The notes under the pieces: model-generated
Seen by the model: only the letters and a program-made list of their open reading frames with translations
What the model was told of the DNA's origin: nothing
The model's database searches: none
Shown: positions 17,156 to 26,600 of the stretch, in pieces
Layout: each line of letters opens with the position of its first letter
How positions within the stretch are numbered: the stretch's first letter is position 1
Program-made: the position numbers and the translations under genes
Assembly (NCBI GenBank): GCA_004144175.1
Contig: SEFT01000002.1
Location: 186,001-250,000, forward strand
Reading direction: 5' to 3'
DNA: 64,000 nucleotides
Source: Sphingobacteriales bacterium
Lineage (GTDB): Bacteria > Bacteroidota > Bacteroidia > Chitinophagales > Chitinophagaceae

Positions 17156-17404
17156 TTAGTAATACTTCCTGCTACGGCGGATGCCGTCGTCTTGGGCTAT
17201 GTCGCGGACGTGGTGGGCAGCCAGCCAGAGGCGGAAGTCGGCAGCATCGGCGGGCGTATGGCTTACTACCCTGCCGCTGCGTAGCGATATAATGAAGATG
17301 CCCAGGCTATGGATGTAAGCCGATAGCTCCACTGCTGCATGGGCAAAGCCGGGGTAATACATGTCTGTGATGGTCATGGTAAGGAGGTGCATGGTGATGC
17401 GCAT
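17156..17404 (-). CDS. Small protein of unknown function upstream of the receiver gene
   Basis: This 82-aa frame precedes the receiver gene by 14 bases on the same strand. The protein has a moderately hydrophobic middle (MYYPGFAHAAVELSAYIHSLGIFIISLRSG) and a basic C terminus (RRSRKYY). No family is recognised. Several ATG codons lie near the start (17404, 17392, 17377, 17362), so the N terminus is uncertain. Tight linkage supports expression with the receiver, possibly as a regulatory partner, but nothing in the sequence shows a function. Confidence 0.5.
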   Translation of the reverse strand: MRITMHLLTMTITDMYYPGFAHAAVELSAYIHSLGIFIISLRSGRVVSHTPADAADFRLWLAAHHVRDIAQDDGIRRSRKYY

Positions 17405-17445
17405 TAATAGTGTGGCAAAATAAGGTGACGGCTATATACTAGCCC

Positions 17446-17529
17446 AAACGCTAAGACAGCTATTTTAGCAGCTACAACTTGTATTTTAGCGTTTTGGTAG
17501 CGCAGGCTTTTTTATTAATATTATCTTTG
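17446..17529 (+). promoter_or_regulatory. Operator-like repeats and -7 box upstream of the XRE regulator
   Basis: AAACGCTAA (17446-17454) and TTAGCGTTT (17486-17494) form an inverted repeat. TATTTTAGC occurs twice directly (17461-17469 and 17482-17490). A perfect Bacteroidota -7 element TATCTTTG lies at 17522-17529, 22 bases before the ATG; the -33 TTTG (17493-17496) is spaced 25 bases, rather long. The layout suggests autoregulation by the HTH protein. Confidence 0.55.
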
Positions 17530-17551
17530 ACCCAACACATCCAAGTTATCT

Positions 17552-17977
17552 ATGGAAAAACGGATTCACCACGGAAGGAACATTAAGAGGCTGCGCGAAA
17601 TGCGAGGCATGAAACAAGAAGCATTTGCTGCCGACCTTGGCGAAGAGTGGACACAAAGAAAAGTATCGCTGCTGGAAACAAAAGAAGAAGTAGAACCTGA
17701 AATACTGGAGCTGGTTGCGAAGGTATTGAACATCACACCTGAAGCCATAAAGACCATGGACGATGAAGGTATGACCAATATTATAACGAACACATTTAAC
17801 GACAATAGCAGCTACGGCCAAGGGGCAACGGGTTGGCATAACAATGGCAGTTTAACGATTAACACTGCTGAGAAGTGGCTGGAAGCGCTGGAGGAGAATA
17901 AGAAATTATATGAACGGCTTCTACATGCAGAACGAGAAAAGAATGACCTGTTACAAAAGCTACTTGATAAGAAGTAA
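17552..17977 (+). CDS. XRE-family helix-turn-helix regulator with coiled-coil tail
   Basis: This 141-aa protein has an N-terminal HTH_3 domain (about residues 10-70; NIKRLREMRGMKQEAFAADLG, then QRKVSLLETKEEV). A spacer rich in Asn and Gly (SYGQGATGWHNNGSLTI) and a C-terminal coiled coil (residues 105-141; heptad-like LEENKKLYERLLHAEREK) for oligomerisation follow. Proteins of this shape are common beside mobile elements and often repress their own promoter. Operator-like repeats lie directly upstream, and the gene ends in a perfect terminator. It is convergent with the ATPase/DUF4435 pair, so control of that pair would be in trans and is unproven. Confidence 0.85.
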   Translation: MEKRIHHGRNIKRLREMRGMKQEAFAADLGEEWTQRKVSLLETKEEVEPEILELVAKVLNITPEAIKTMDDEGMTNIITNTFNDNSSYGQGATGWHNNGSLTINTAEKWLEALEENKKLYERLLHAEREKNDLLQKLLDKK

Positions 17978-18010
17978 TGCAATAGCCGCCGTATGGCGGC
18001 TATTGCATTT
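17977..18010 (+). terminator. Terminator after the XRE regulator
   Basis: A perfect 14-bp stem, ATGCAATAGCCGCC (17977-17990) with GGCGGCTATTGCAT (17995-18008), closes on GTAT, beginning at the last base of the stop codon. The 195 bases from here to the next gene hold nothing I can recognise. Confidence 0.9.
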
Positions 18011-18204
18011 ATGCTTTGTTCTACGTGTTTTGCTTATAGCTATTGGTTACAAACCTGTCTGACAGCAGGCATACTTCTCGCTTGAACATAACTATAGGTT
18101 AACGCTTAATAATTGCAAGGACGAAGTGGGACACTTAGACCAGTGCAAGGATTTCCCTTTCATAATAAACTCCATAAATTCATGTGGAGAGTACATCAGA
18201 AAAT

Positions 18205-19050
18205 CTATATATTTTTAAGCGCATTAAAAGGGGTTAAATCACACAACTTCGCCAACTTCAGACGTAAGGACTCTCTTTTTAGGTTATAGCTTTCCTTTCC
18301 TTTTATTTTCTTAAATCTAAATTCAAGTAGCGGTAAAAGATAGTCTTTCCCAGAAACCACTTTTAAAAGGTTTTCCTTGGTAAATGTCCACCTTTGACGT
18401 CGGTCATGAATAATTTGCAGATACTCTTCTTCGCCGATATTAGTGATAATTTGATCACGTATCGTACAGATGAGGCTATTAACCTTTTGTATATCTAAAA
18501 TTGTCATGCCTCTGTCCTGTTTACATAGACTGCCAACGGATGTTGATACCGTTTTGATACCTAAAGTGTGTTCATGAGAGATTGAATAATGCAAGAACAA
18601 ATCGATCAATGACTGCGAAAGACCAGTTAGCCATTTACTAAACCCCAATGCTTTTCTTATTTTGTCTTTGTCAAGGACAACAATATCATGGAGTACTTCT
18701 ACAACGCCCTCTTCATCAAATAAAAAGTTCTCAACACAATACCTATCAAGAACATACAGGTGTTTGAGGTCTTTGGGGTTGTTATCAAAAACCAAATCTA
18801 AATCTCCATCAATGATATATACACGCTTTCGGTTGCGTGGCTTTTGATCATTTAAACATGCATTAACCACGTTTTCCCTACAGTGAAGCGAAATAATCTT
18901 GTCAATTCTATAGATGCGATCGTAGAGGCGTGAAAATAACGCCTTATAGAACTCTTCGTCATTCGCATCTTCAATGTATATGTCAATCTCATTTCTGTTT
19001 TTAAAAAACAACGCTAGAGTAGGTAATATGCCAGCTTTATATTTAAGCAT
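18205..19050 (-). CDS. DUF4435 TOPRIM-like protein, candidate AriB of a PARIS-type defence system
   Basis: This 281-aa DUF4435 protein has a TOPRIM-like core. The first acidic residue is in IDIYIEDANDEEFY (Glu near 27) and the acidic cluster is YIIDGDLDL (residues about 79-85), followed by VENFLFDEEG. In PARIS, AriB is the DUF4435 effector nuclease, held by the ATPase AriA and released when a phage anti-restriction protein is sensed. The start ATG overlaps the stop of the upstream ATPase gene by 8 bases (ATGCTTAA), so the two are translationally coupled, as in PARIS operons. Length is close to known AriB. Assignment rests on domain pairing and order; an OLD/Gabija-like relative is the alternative. 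Confidence 0.75.
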   Translation of the reverse strand: MLKYKAGILPTLALFFKNRNEIDIYIEDANDEEFYKALFSRLYDRIYRIDKIISLHCRENVVNACLNDQKPRNRKRVYIIDGDLDLVFDNNPKDLKHLYVLDRYCVENFLFDEEGVVEVLHDIVVLDKDKIRKALGFSKWLTGLSQSLIDLFLHYSISHEHTLGIKTVSTSVGSLCKQDRGMTILDIQKVNSLICTIRDQIITNIGEEEYLQIIHDRRQRWTFTKENLLKVVSGKDYLLPLLEFRFKKIKGKESYNLKRESLRLKLAKLCDLTPFNALKNI

Positions 19051-20419
19051 TTTCTTGAGTGAGCGATAAATCTGAACAATATATTTCGTTTTCTATTGGG
19101 CCGATAATGGTAGGTGAGTGGGTTGCTAGGATAAATTGTGTCTGTGAGCTTGCTTGCATAATTGCAGGGACAAATATCTCTTGCCAACCCAAATGAAGTG
19201 AGATTTCGGGTTCATCAATGATAAAAATTTGTCTGTGGGCTCCGAAAATTAATTGGGCAAGCATGACTAGTATCTGCTTTTCCCCAGAAGAAAGTCTAAA
19301 TATGTTGCTAGTTCTACCATTGGGAAGTACAATTTCGATTTCACCACCTTTTGAGATACGCAAGCTCTTGTTACCATCAAGAAAAAACTTGTTTGCTAAC
19401 CTTTCGAAATTTAGGAACTGCTCATAGGCCTTAGCCATTTCGAGTTGGGCCGTTTCATATAGAGCGATAATTTGGTCTATCCGTTGCAGTTGGGGACTGT
19501 TACTAAACCATTGACTTAGGACCTTCATGTATTCACCCTGGTCATCTACACTTCCATTATGCTTATGAGCCAGTAAGTTTAACGCACTTTGTAAACGTTT
19601 TAATTCAGCAAAATAGTTAACGATTTTCTCCTCAAGACCATTTATTTCAAAATTCTTAGATGCATTCTTTATTCTCATTTCTATTAGATCTATATCTATA
19701 GATCTATCAATGATTGTATCAAGGCTCGTATTATGGATTAGGTCGAACGAAGAATAGATTAGCCTATTCTTCAGTTCATTCGCAATTTTAGTTTGTTCCT
19801 CTGTGTAAATGAGAAAAGAAGATCTTATTAGACTTTCCACATCTATCAAGCTGTCATACAAACTACCTTTAATGTTTTGGATTATGTCTTTTTCTCTCGT
19901 AAGTGATTCGAGATTGGCAAGGTCAATTTCGTTACCTTCATAAATTCTTCGATCGAGTCCTAAGAAAATTGGAGTGATGAGTTTCCGAATTGTTTTAACA
20001 ACTTCCTGCTGAGAAAAAATGGATTCAAATCTTGAATATCTAGCAGCAATTCGCCTCATCTCAAACTGGCTGCTTTGATTAAAGTGAGAAGGTGATAAGT
20101 CCAAACCTCTTATATATCCATGTGTTGATAAAGTTTCATCATCATTCACTATTAATGTTAATTTGATTTTTTCTTCACTACTCGCTTCCGCCCTTACTAC
20201 AAGCTTATTCCCATCTTCCTCACATTCTACCTCGGCAAAAGAGTAAACAATCTGAGTCAGATTATATAAACTTGGACTGAGTAGCCCTAAAATGAGTCGA
20301 ATTGCTGTTGTCTTACCGGAGCCGTTCATACCAATCAAGAACGTTAAGTCGGTCCTGAAATCTATATCGAACTTCAGATAGCCATGAACATTTTTTGCCA
20401 CAAACCGCTTGAGTTTCAT
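19043..20419 (-). CDS. ABC/SMC-type ATPase, candidate AriA of a PARIS-type defence system
   Basis: The 458-aa ATPase of the AAA15/OLD type has Walker A GMNGSGKTT (residues 30-38), the ABC signature FRLSSGEKQ (around 375), Walker B FIIDEPEISLH (around 400) and a switch His in LATHSPTII. A helical insertion lies between. It is immediately followed, with an 8-base overlap, by a DUF4435 gene, the hallmark arrangement of PARIS (AriA ATPase plus AriB). AriA forms a cage that senses a viral trigger and releases AriB. The region is more AT-rich than the ergothioneine genes before it and lies beside phage-type and IS remnants, consistent with horizontal transfer. An uncharacterised OLD-family pair remains possible. 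Confidence 0.78.
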   Translation of the reverse strand: MKLKRFVAKNVHGYLKFDIDFRTDLTFLIGMNGSGKTTAIRLILGLLSPSLYNLTQIVYSFAEVECEEDGNKLVVRAEASSEEKIKLTLIVNDDETLSTHGYIRGLDLSPSHFNQSSQFEMRRIAARYSRFESIFSQQEVVKTIRKLITPIFLGLDRRIYEGNEIDLANLESLTREKDIIQNIKGSLYDSLIDVESLIRSSFLIYTEEQTKIANELKNRLIYSSFDLIHNTSLDTIIDRSIDIDLIEMRIKNASKNFEINGLEEKIVNYFAELKRLQSALNLLAHKHNGSVDDQGEYMKVLSQWFSNSPQLQRIDQIIALYETAQLEMAKAYEQFLNFERLANKFFLDGNKSLRISKGGEIEIVLPNGRTSNIFRLSSGEKQILVMLAQLIFGAHRQIFIIDEPEISLHLGWQEIFVPAIMQASSQTQFILATHSPTIIGPIENEIYCSDLSLTQENA

Positions 20420-20475
20420 TTTTTTAGCCTTTAAAAGATAGCGCTTAAAGATAAATTTTCATTCGGATTTAGAAC

Positions 20476-20491
20476 ACCGTTTTTAAACGGT
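20476..20491. promoter_or_regulatory. Short palindrome upstream of the ATPase gene
   Basis: ACCGTTT-TT-AAACGGT is a perfect inverted repeat 57-72 bases before the minus-strand ATPase start. On the minus strand a TATCTTTA element lies between it and the gene, so it could be an operator. The rest of the 300-base gap to the DUF4373 gene has no gene; it carries the 20-base repeat listed separately. Confidence 0.4.
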
Positions 20492-20600
20492 ATTTAGCCG
20501 TAACTGTCCTTAAAACGCTTCTAAGGACTTGTTGAGGTTAGCATTAAGCTACATCGGCTTAATAAGCTCGCTGCGTAATAAATACAATAGCATTCCGAAC

Positions 20601-20620
20601 GATGAACGGTGCCAACGCCA
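20601..20620 (+). repeat. Copy 1 of a dispersed repeat, GATGAACGGTGCCAACGCCA
   Basis: Nineteen of 20 bases match 52822-52841, with AATAG-nn-TT also shared just before both copies. Both copies lie about 100-145 bases upstream of plus-strand accessory genes. Confidence 0.55.
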
Positions 20621-20745
20621 TGAAAGCTCCATAGTAGTACAAAGTTTACTGCAAAAACCGTGACCTATAACGCACAAACAAAGGGGGTGTACAAAACCCA
20701 TCCTCGAGCGTCATTGGCTCATCTTTGCATACAAACCCCCTCGCT

Positions 20746-21399
20746 ATGCCCAGAGCCAAAACCCTACGCCACTCAACTGATGCGCGCCATAATGAAAAGA
20801 TAGCAGCCCTCGTAGGCGACCATGGCCCTGCGGGCTACGGCGCCTACTGGATGATACTGGAAATAATGCACCGCGAAGATGGTTTGCATATAGAACATAC
20901 CAAAGCACGTGTGCGCAGGCTGGCAGGCCAGGTAGGTATGGAGGCTAATGTATTTGCCCAACTGCTGCGGGATATGATAGAGATATATGAATTACTAGCG
21001 GTAGAAGAAAACTACCTTGTATCGACCCTTAGCTATACCCGTCGTAGTAAACAAGACAAGCCTGTTACCATAGCACCTCAGCCAACTACCGACGAAGCCC
21101 CCACAGAGCAAGCACCCGCGCCCGAGCCTGACGACGAGGAGACCAAACGATACCTAAGTAAAGGATATAACAGAAATGGGATAGAAATGCATAAGTGGCT
21201 GAAGCTGGTGATATCGAGGCATTCACCGGCCATGGAGCGATTCCTGATGTCCCCTCTTATAGATCAGAGCATTTACATCTGCACCCACTATGAAATAGAA
21301 GCCATATTAACAGCAATAGACGAGCTGCAAGAGAACGCCGAACTGCGCGGGAGATGCAGCACCACCTACGATGCCATCAGGCGGGTACTGGATAAATAA
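20746..21399 (+). CDS. DUF4373 (Lin1244/Lin1753-like) phage-type protein
   Basis: This 217-aa protein has the DUF4373 N-terminal domain, recognised by RHSTDARHNEKIAALVGDHG and GAYWMILEIMHRE (residues 10-90). A proline/glutamate-rich linker (about 105-135) and a C-terminal helical region (KWLKLVISRHSPAMER to the end) follow. DUF4373 proteins are common in prophages and integrated elements of Firmicutes and Bacteroidota and resemble replication-initiation winged-helix proteins. The ATG at 20746 is preferred over an upstream TTG at 20725, because the conserved start PRAKTLRH follows it. It marks the accessory nature of this segment together with the IS3 remnant downstream. Confidence 0.75.
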   Translation: MPRAKTLRHSTDARHNEKIAALVGDHGPAGYGAYWMILEIMHREDGLHIEHTKARVRRLAGQVGMEANVFAQLLRDMIEIYELLAVEENYLVSTLSYTRRSKQDKPVTIAPQPTTDEAPTEQAPAPEPDDEETKRYLSKGYNRNGIEMHKWLKLVISRHSPAMERFLMSPLIDQSIYICTHYEIEAILTAIDELQENAELRGRCSTTYDAIRRVLDK

Positions 21400-21615
21400 T
21401 AAACCTTACAAGCATCGAACAAAACCTAACTACCCCGCAAAGGCTGCACTGAAAGGTCGCGGTCTACATCTGCTGCTAATAACAAAACAACCATGACGAA
21501 AGCATCATTATCAACTACCCGTCAACCTGAAACAGGACTAATAAGACGCTCTGCAAATGAACGTGAGGGCTACACCCGCTCAAAAACAGAGTACTGCCCA
21601 TATAAGGCTGCATTT

Positions 21616-21712
21616 TGCAGCAGCTATACATCAGCACAGCAGCAGCCTGACGGCAGCACAACAGCAGCACAACAGCAGCGTAGCGACAGCGCAACGACAG
21701 CACAGCAGCACC
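21616..21712 (+). repeat. CAGCA-rich low-complexity tract
   Basis: About 100 bases are dominated by CAGCAG and CAACAGCAG units, with a break of CGACAGCG units. Two overlapping open frames read through it as poly-Gln/Ser/Ala sequence, but neither has a family or a credible start. From 21400 to 21820 I see no supported gene. Confidence 0.6.
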
Positions 21713-21819
21713 TTTACGACACCTTTACAGCACCGTGAGCGCCTATCATCCGTACATCAGCCAAACGACATACAGACATTGAAACGCAAAAAACAAAAAA
21801 ACAAACAGCCTGGTAGCTT

Positions 21820-22162
21820 AAGCATTGTTAGAACGGCTATCCAGGTGCATCATTCAGATAGAGGAACACAGGGCTGTAGTAGTGAGTACGTGTGGTTATC
21901 CAAACAGAACAATGTAATGATCAGCATGAACGAAAACGGTGATCCTTATGAAAATGCTTTGGCTGAAAGGATGAACAGAACACCCAAGGAGGAGTTTGGA
22001 CCAGGAAGGCGGCTGCCCTCAAAGCAGAAGGGCTTCCAGCTAGTGGATGAAGCCATATACCTATATAATAACATCAGACCGCATCTGTCGCTAAAAATGA
22101 AACACCACAAACCGTACATTTACAAAAAATCCCGGCACCCTGGGGCACCGGGACTGTCTTAA
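21820..22162 (+). pseudogene. IS3-family transposase remnant (C-terminal integrase part)
   Basis: The frame encodes about 110 residues of an IS3-type DDE integrase: HHSDRGTQGCSSEYV with the second catalytic Asp, MNENGDPYENALAERMN with the catalytic Glu, and the C-terminal YNNIRPHLSLKM. The first catalytic Asp, the HTH and the whole N-terminal half are missing. The open frame runs upstream into the CAG-rich tract and has no proper start. Just after the stop, TGTCAACTTATTTCAGG (about 22167-22183) looks like the right end of such an element. This is a dead IS fragment. Confidence 0.8.
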
Positions 22163-22223
22163 AACCTGTCAACTTATTTCAGGCTATTCAGAGCAATCGG
22201 TAATTCCGGAGGCAATGTAATTG

Positions 22224-23642
22224 TTATTGCCAGCCGCCACCCAAAGAACGATATAACTCTGTAAATGCATTCATTTGTTCGAGCTTTATATTGGCTAAGG
22301 TCAGCTCGCTTTGCAAGGAATTACTTTGCGCGGTTATAACTTCGAGGTAGGTGGCCATACCGTTTTGATATAATAACTGTGCGTTTCTGGTAGCCTGCTG
22401 AAGTACGCCTGCCCGTTCTTTGACAATTCTATACTGTCCCTCCAGCTTCTCAAGCCTTACGATTGCTCCGGACACCTCCTCTACCGCTTGCAGCACAGAC
22501 TGTCTAAAACGGATGACTGCCTGGTCCCTTTCAGCAAGTGAAATATTGTACCTGGCCCTTATCTGTCCTCTTTGCAATAGTGGTTGAGCAATGCTCCCGG
22601 CTCCAATGCCAAATAGTGATGAGGGGATAGCAAACCAATTGCTGGCTTTAAAAGAGTTGATGCCTGTTGATGCACTGACTACCAGCGATGGAAAAAAATC
22701 GGCTTTTGCTAAACCTACATTTGCATTTGCTCTTGCAAGCGCAAACTCGCTACCTTTCACATCCGGCCTACTGCGCACTAATTGTACAGGAATGCCCGCA
22801 TACACTGTTGAAGGAATAGAAAAACTGTATAAGGTACCGCTGCGTTTTATACCGTGTGGATACGCTCCCAGCAAAACACTCAGCGCGTTCTCCTGCAACT
22901 CGACTTCCTGTTCCAGTTGAGGAACTAACTGTAGAGCCAATAATCGTTGCGCATTAGCTTGTTGCGTAGCAAGCGCTGTGACTTGGCCAGCCTGTTGTTG
23001 CAGGCTCAGTATACGAACAGTGCTATCGCTAAGTGCCGCGTTCTTCTGAGCTACCTTGAGTTGCTCGTCCAGCATTAATAAATGATAGTAAGCTTGCGAA
23101 ACCATGCTTACGATGTTAGTTTGAATAGCTCTTTTTACCTCTTCGGTTTGCAGATATGAAGCAAGGGCAGCACGCTTCCGGCTTCGCACCTTACCCCATA
23201 TGTCTGCCTCCCAGGACAACCCAAGATTAGCGGTGTAATCTTCAATGTGGCTGGTACCAAGAAACTGTTCGGTCAATGAGCCATTTAAACTGTTCTTTGA
23301 AGGTATTGTGCTGGACACCCCTATATTTAAGCCAGCAGCTGGCAACAGTGACATACGAGCTTGCCTTAAGGAATGCCGGGCAATATCTATATTTCTAATA
23401 GCCAGCTGCATGTCCAGATTGTTAGCCAAAGCGCTGTCTATAAGCGCTTGCAGTTCCGGTTCTCTGAACAGATCCCTCCAAGGCAAAGTAGCAATCGTTT
23501 GCGTATCACCCGCTTTCCCGTTTCTGTAACTGCTCGGGATGTCACTTATCGGTGCTTCTATATCCTTAGAGATATGACAGGCCGATAGAAATATTATTAG
23601 GCCTAAAAAAAATTGATATCTTTTCATCATTGAATGATTCAT
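22224..23642 (-). CDS. RND efflux outer-membrane lipoprotein (NodT/OprM type)
   Basis: The 472-aa TolC-like outer-membrane factor forms the exit duct of a tripartite pump. It has a lipoprotein signal (hydrophobic stretch ending LSACHIS, with Cys near 22) followed by two outer-membrane-efflux repeats. Family signatures include WRDLFREPELQALIDSAL at the start of the mature part, LSWEADIWGKVRSRKRAA, QLVRSRPDVKGSEFALARA and the closing helix to YRSLGGGW. It is the last gene of the MFP-RND-OMF operon; its ATG overlaps the RND stop by one base (TAATG). Confidence 0.94.
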   Translation of the reverse strand: MNHSMMKRYQFFLGLIIFLSACHISKDIEAPISDIPSSYRNGKAGDTQTIATLPWRDLFREPELQALIDSALANNLDMQLAIRNIDIARHSLRQARMSLLPAAGLNIGVSSTIPSKNSLNGSLTEQFLGTSHIEDYTANLGLSWEADIWGKVRSRKRAALASYLQTEEVKRAIQTNIVSMVSQAYYHLLMLDEQLKVAQKNAALSDSTVRILSLQQQAGQVTALATQQANAQRLLALQLVPQLEQEVELQENALSVLLGAYPHGIKRSGTLYSFSIPSTVYAGIPVQLVRSRPDVKGSEFALARANANVGLAKADFFPSLVVSASTGINSFKASNWFAIPSSLFGIGAGSIAQPLLQRGQIRARYNISLAERDQAVIRFRQSVLQAVEEVSGAIVRLEKLEGQYRIVKERAGVLQQATRNAQLLYQNGMATYLEVITAQSNSLQSELTLANIKLEQMNAFTELYRSLGGGWQ

Positions 23643-26600
23643 TAAACGTGTTCAGAATTCAGTTGCATCACACTGCCATTAAGATCCTTGTTTTTGTAAT
23701 GCCCATCTTTATGCAGGTGGGCGCTATTGCCATCTGATACATTTGATTTATTCCCTATTTTCTCCTGAAGGTGTTGAAAGACTACAAAAAGCACCGGGAT
23801 GATCAATAATCCCAGAACCACACCACTTACCATGCCTCCCGCAGCGGCGATGCTAATAGCATGGTTACCCAATGCGGAAGGACCTGTTGCACTCATCATC
23901 GGTATCATTCCGGCTATGAAAGCCAGCGATGTCATAATAATGGGACGAAGTCTGAGTTTGGCAGCCTCCAACGCGGCTGACAAAAGCGTACTGCCTGAAC
24001 GTCTTCTTTGTACGGCATACTCGATGATTAATATGGCGTTCTTAGCAAGCAACCCAATAAGCATCACCAGCGCTACCTGTACATAAATGTTATTCTCGAT
24101 ACCTGCCACACCTATAGCCAGAAATACACCAAGAACACCGGTCGGTATGGAAAGAACCACCGCTAATGGTAAAATGTAGCTCTCGTATTGTGCTGCGAGC
24201 AGGAAGTAAACAAACAGCAAGCAGAGGGCAAAAATGATGGCAGATTGAGAACCAGAGCCAGTCTCTTCCCGGGTAAGCCCCGAAAATTCGTAACTATATC
24301 CTGATGGAAGCACCGTTTTAGCGACTTCTTCCACCGCTTTAATTGCGTCACCAGACGAGTACCCTGGCTTGGGCATGGCATTTACGCCTATCGAATTGAA
24401 TAGATTATATCTTGAGACGGTTTCGGGACCAAACACTCGCTTCAACTTAACTAATGTGTTCACCGGGATCATTTCTCCCAATTTGTTCCTCACAAACACG
24501 CCCGCCAACGCCGAGGGGTCTGCTCTGTAAACTGCATCCGCCTGCACCATCACCCTATAATACTTACCAAACCGGTTGAAGTCAGATACCTGTATAGCCC
24601 CAAAATATGACTGCATTGTTTGTAGTACATCGCGTACCTGTACACCCAGCTGCCTTGCCTTTTCATTATCGACCTCCATTTCCAGTTGCGGATAGTCAGC
24701 CTTAAACGAGGTAAAGGCAACAGCTATTTCTTTACGCTTCATAAGCTCACCGATGAATGTGTTGGCAACGCCGCTGAATTTGTCAAGCTTCCCCCCTGTA
24801 CGGTCCTGCAAAACCATCTCTAATCCATCTATGTTACTAAAACCCGGTACTGTCGGGAAAGTAAATACAAAGAAGTTCCCACCAGGTATAGTTGACAGCT
24901 TCTGTTTTACTTGCTCTATGATTCCGTTGATATCTTTAACCTTACCACGCTCCTCTGTTGGTTTAAACAGTACAAAACCAGTTGCTGCCGAGGGGCTTGT
25001 GGCATTGGTCATTATATTGAAGCCTGAAATGACGTTGACCGCTTCTATCGCCTCTAAAGGCCTTAGTAAACTATCTGCTTCACGCAGCACCTGGGTAGTA
25101 CGTTCCAGAGATGCACCGGCAGGCATAGACAATGCCATTACCGCAAAGCTTTGGTCTTCGCTGGGTATAAATCCTGTAGGTGTACGTTTTATCATTACTA
25201 CTGTAATAATTGTTGCCAGAGCAAGCCCGCCAAGACTCAACCACTTATAACGAATTAATACTTTCAGACTATTGACATACTTATTTGTAAGCGTATTAAA
25301 CCCTGTGTTAAATGCTGCAAAGAAGCGCTGCTTAAAACCGGTAGGCGTTTTATCATGCGCGCTACCCGAATGTGTATTTTTTAAAAACAAGGCACATAGT
25401 GCAGGGCTAAGCGTCAAAGCGTTGACTGCAGATATAACAATAGCTATAGCCAGCGTGAATGCAAACTGACGATAGAAAAGACCGGTTGAGCCTTTCATAA
25501 ATCCGATTGGTAAGAAGACCGCCGACATTACCAATGTTATGGAAATGATAGCGCCGGTTATCTCACTCATAGCCGACACTGTAGCCGTTCGCGGGGGCAA
25601 ATGGTCACGCTCCATTTTTGCATGCACCGCTTCTACTACCACTATCGCATCATCCACCACAATACCAATTGCCAGTACCAGCGCAAACAGCGTCAACAGG
25701 TTGATGGAAAACCCAAAGAGTTGCATAAAAAAGAAGGTGCCGAGTATGGCGACGGGCACTGCGATAGCAGGTATAAGCGTAGAGCGGAAGTCTTGCAGAA
25801 AAATGAAGACCACTACAAACACCAGGACAAACGCCTCTATGAGTGTATGTTTCACCTGGCCAATGGATTGGTCGAGATTCTTTTTGGTACTATAAAGCAT
25901 ATAGTGTTTCATTCCGTTCGGAAAACTGCGTGCAGACTTCTCCATCAGCTCATTAATAGCAATCTGTATCTCGTTGGCATTTGAGCCTGCCGTCTGCATC
26001 ACAAGCATGGTAATACAACGTTTCCCATTCAGCATATCGCTACTGCCATAGGTGTACGTACCAAGCTCTATTCGCGCCACATCTTTCAAACGCAGCACAG
26101 AGCCATCTGCATTTGATCTTACAATGATATCTTCATACTCTTCAGGCTTTGTAAGTTTCCCTTTATACTTTATAACGTATTCAAAGGCTTCGCCGCTGCT
26201 TTGTCCGAAACGGCCCGGCGCGGCCTCCAGGTTCTGGTCTTGTATAGCCGCTGTTACCTCTTGTGGTGTAACACCATATGTGGCCATTTGCTCTGGCTTC
26301 AGCCATACTCTCATAGAATAGTCCTTATTACCAAATACGAATGCCTGCCCCACACCGGGGATACGTTTTATCTCAGGTACTATATTAATATTAGCGTAGT
26401 TAGACATGAATGCCTGGTCGTAGACTTTCTCGTCTTCACTGTACAAGTTGATAGCCATGATAAAGCTATTCTGCTGCTTCGCGGTGATAACACCTGCCTG
26501 TACCACCTCTTGCGGCAACTGATTAGTTGCCTGCGCAACTCTGTTTTGTACGTTAATTGCAGCCTGGTCGGGGTCAGTACCCAATTGGAAATAAACGTTG

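Noticed and set aside
21493-21738. 81-aa Gln-rich frame through the CAG tract
   Set aside because: The composition comes from the repeat, and there is no start context or family.
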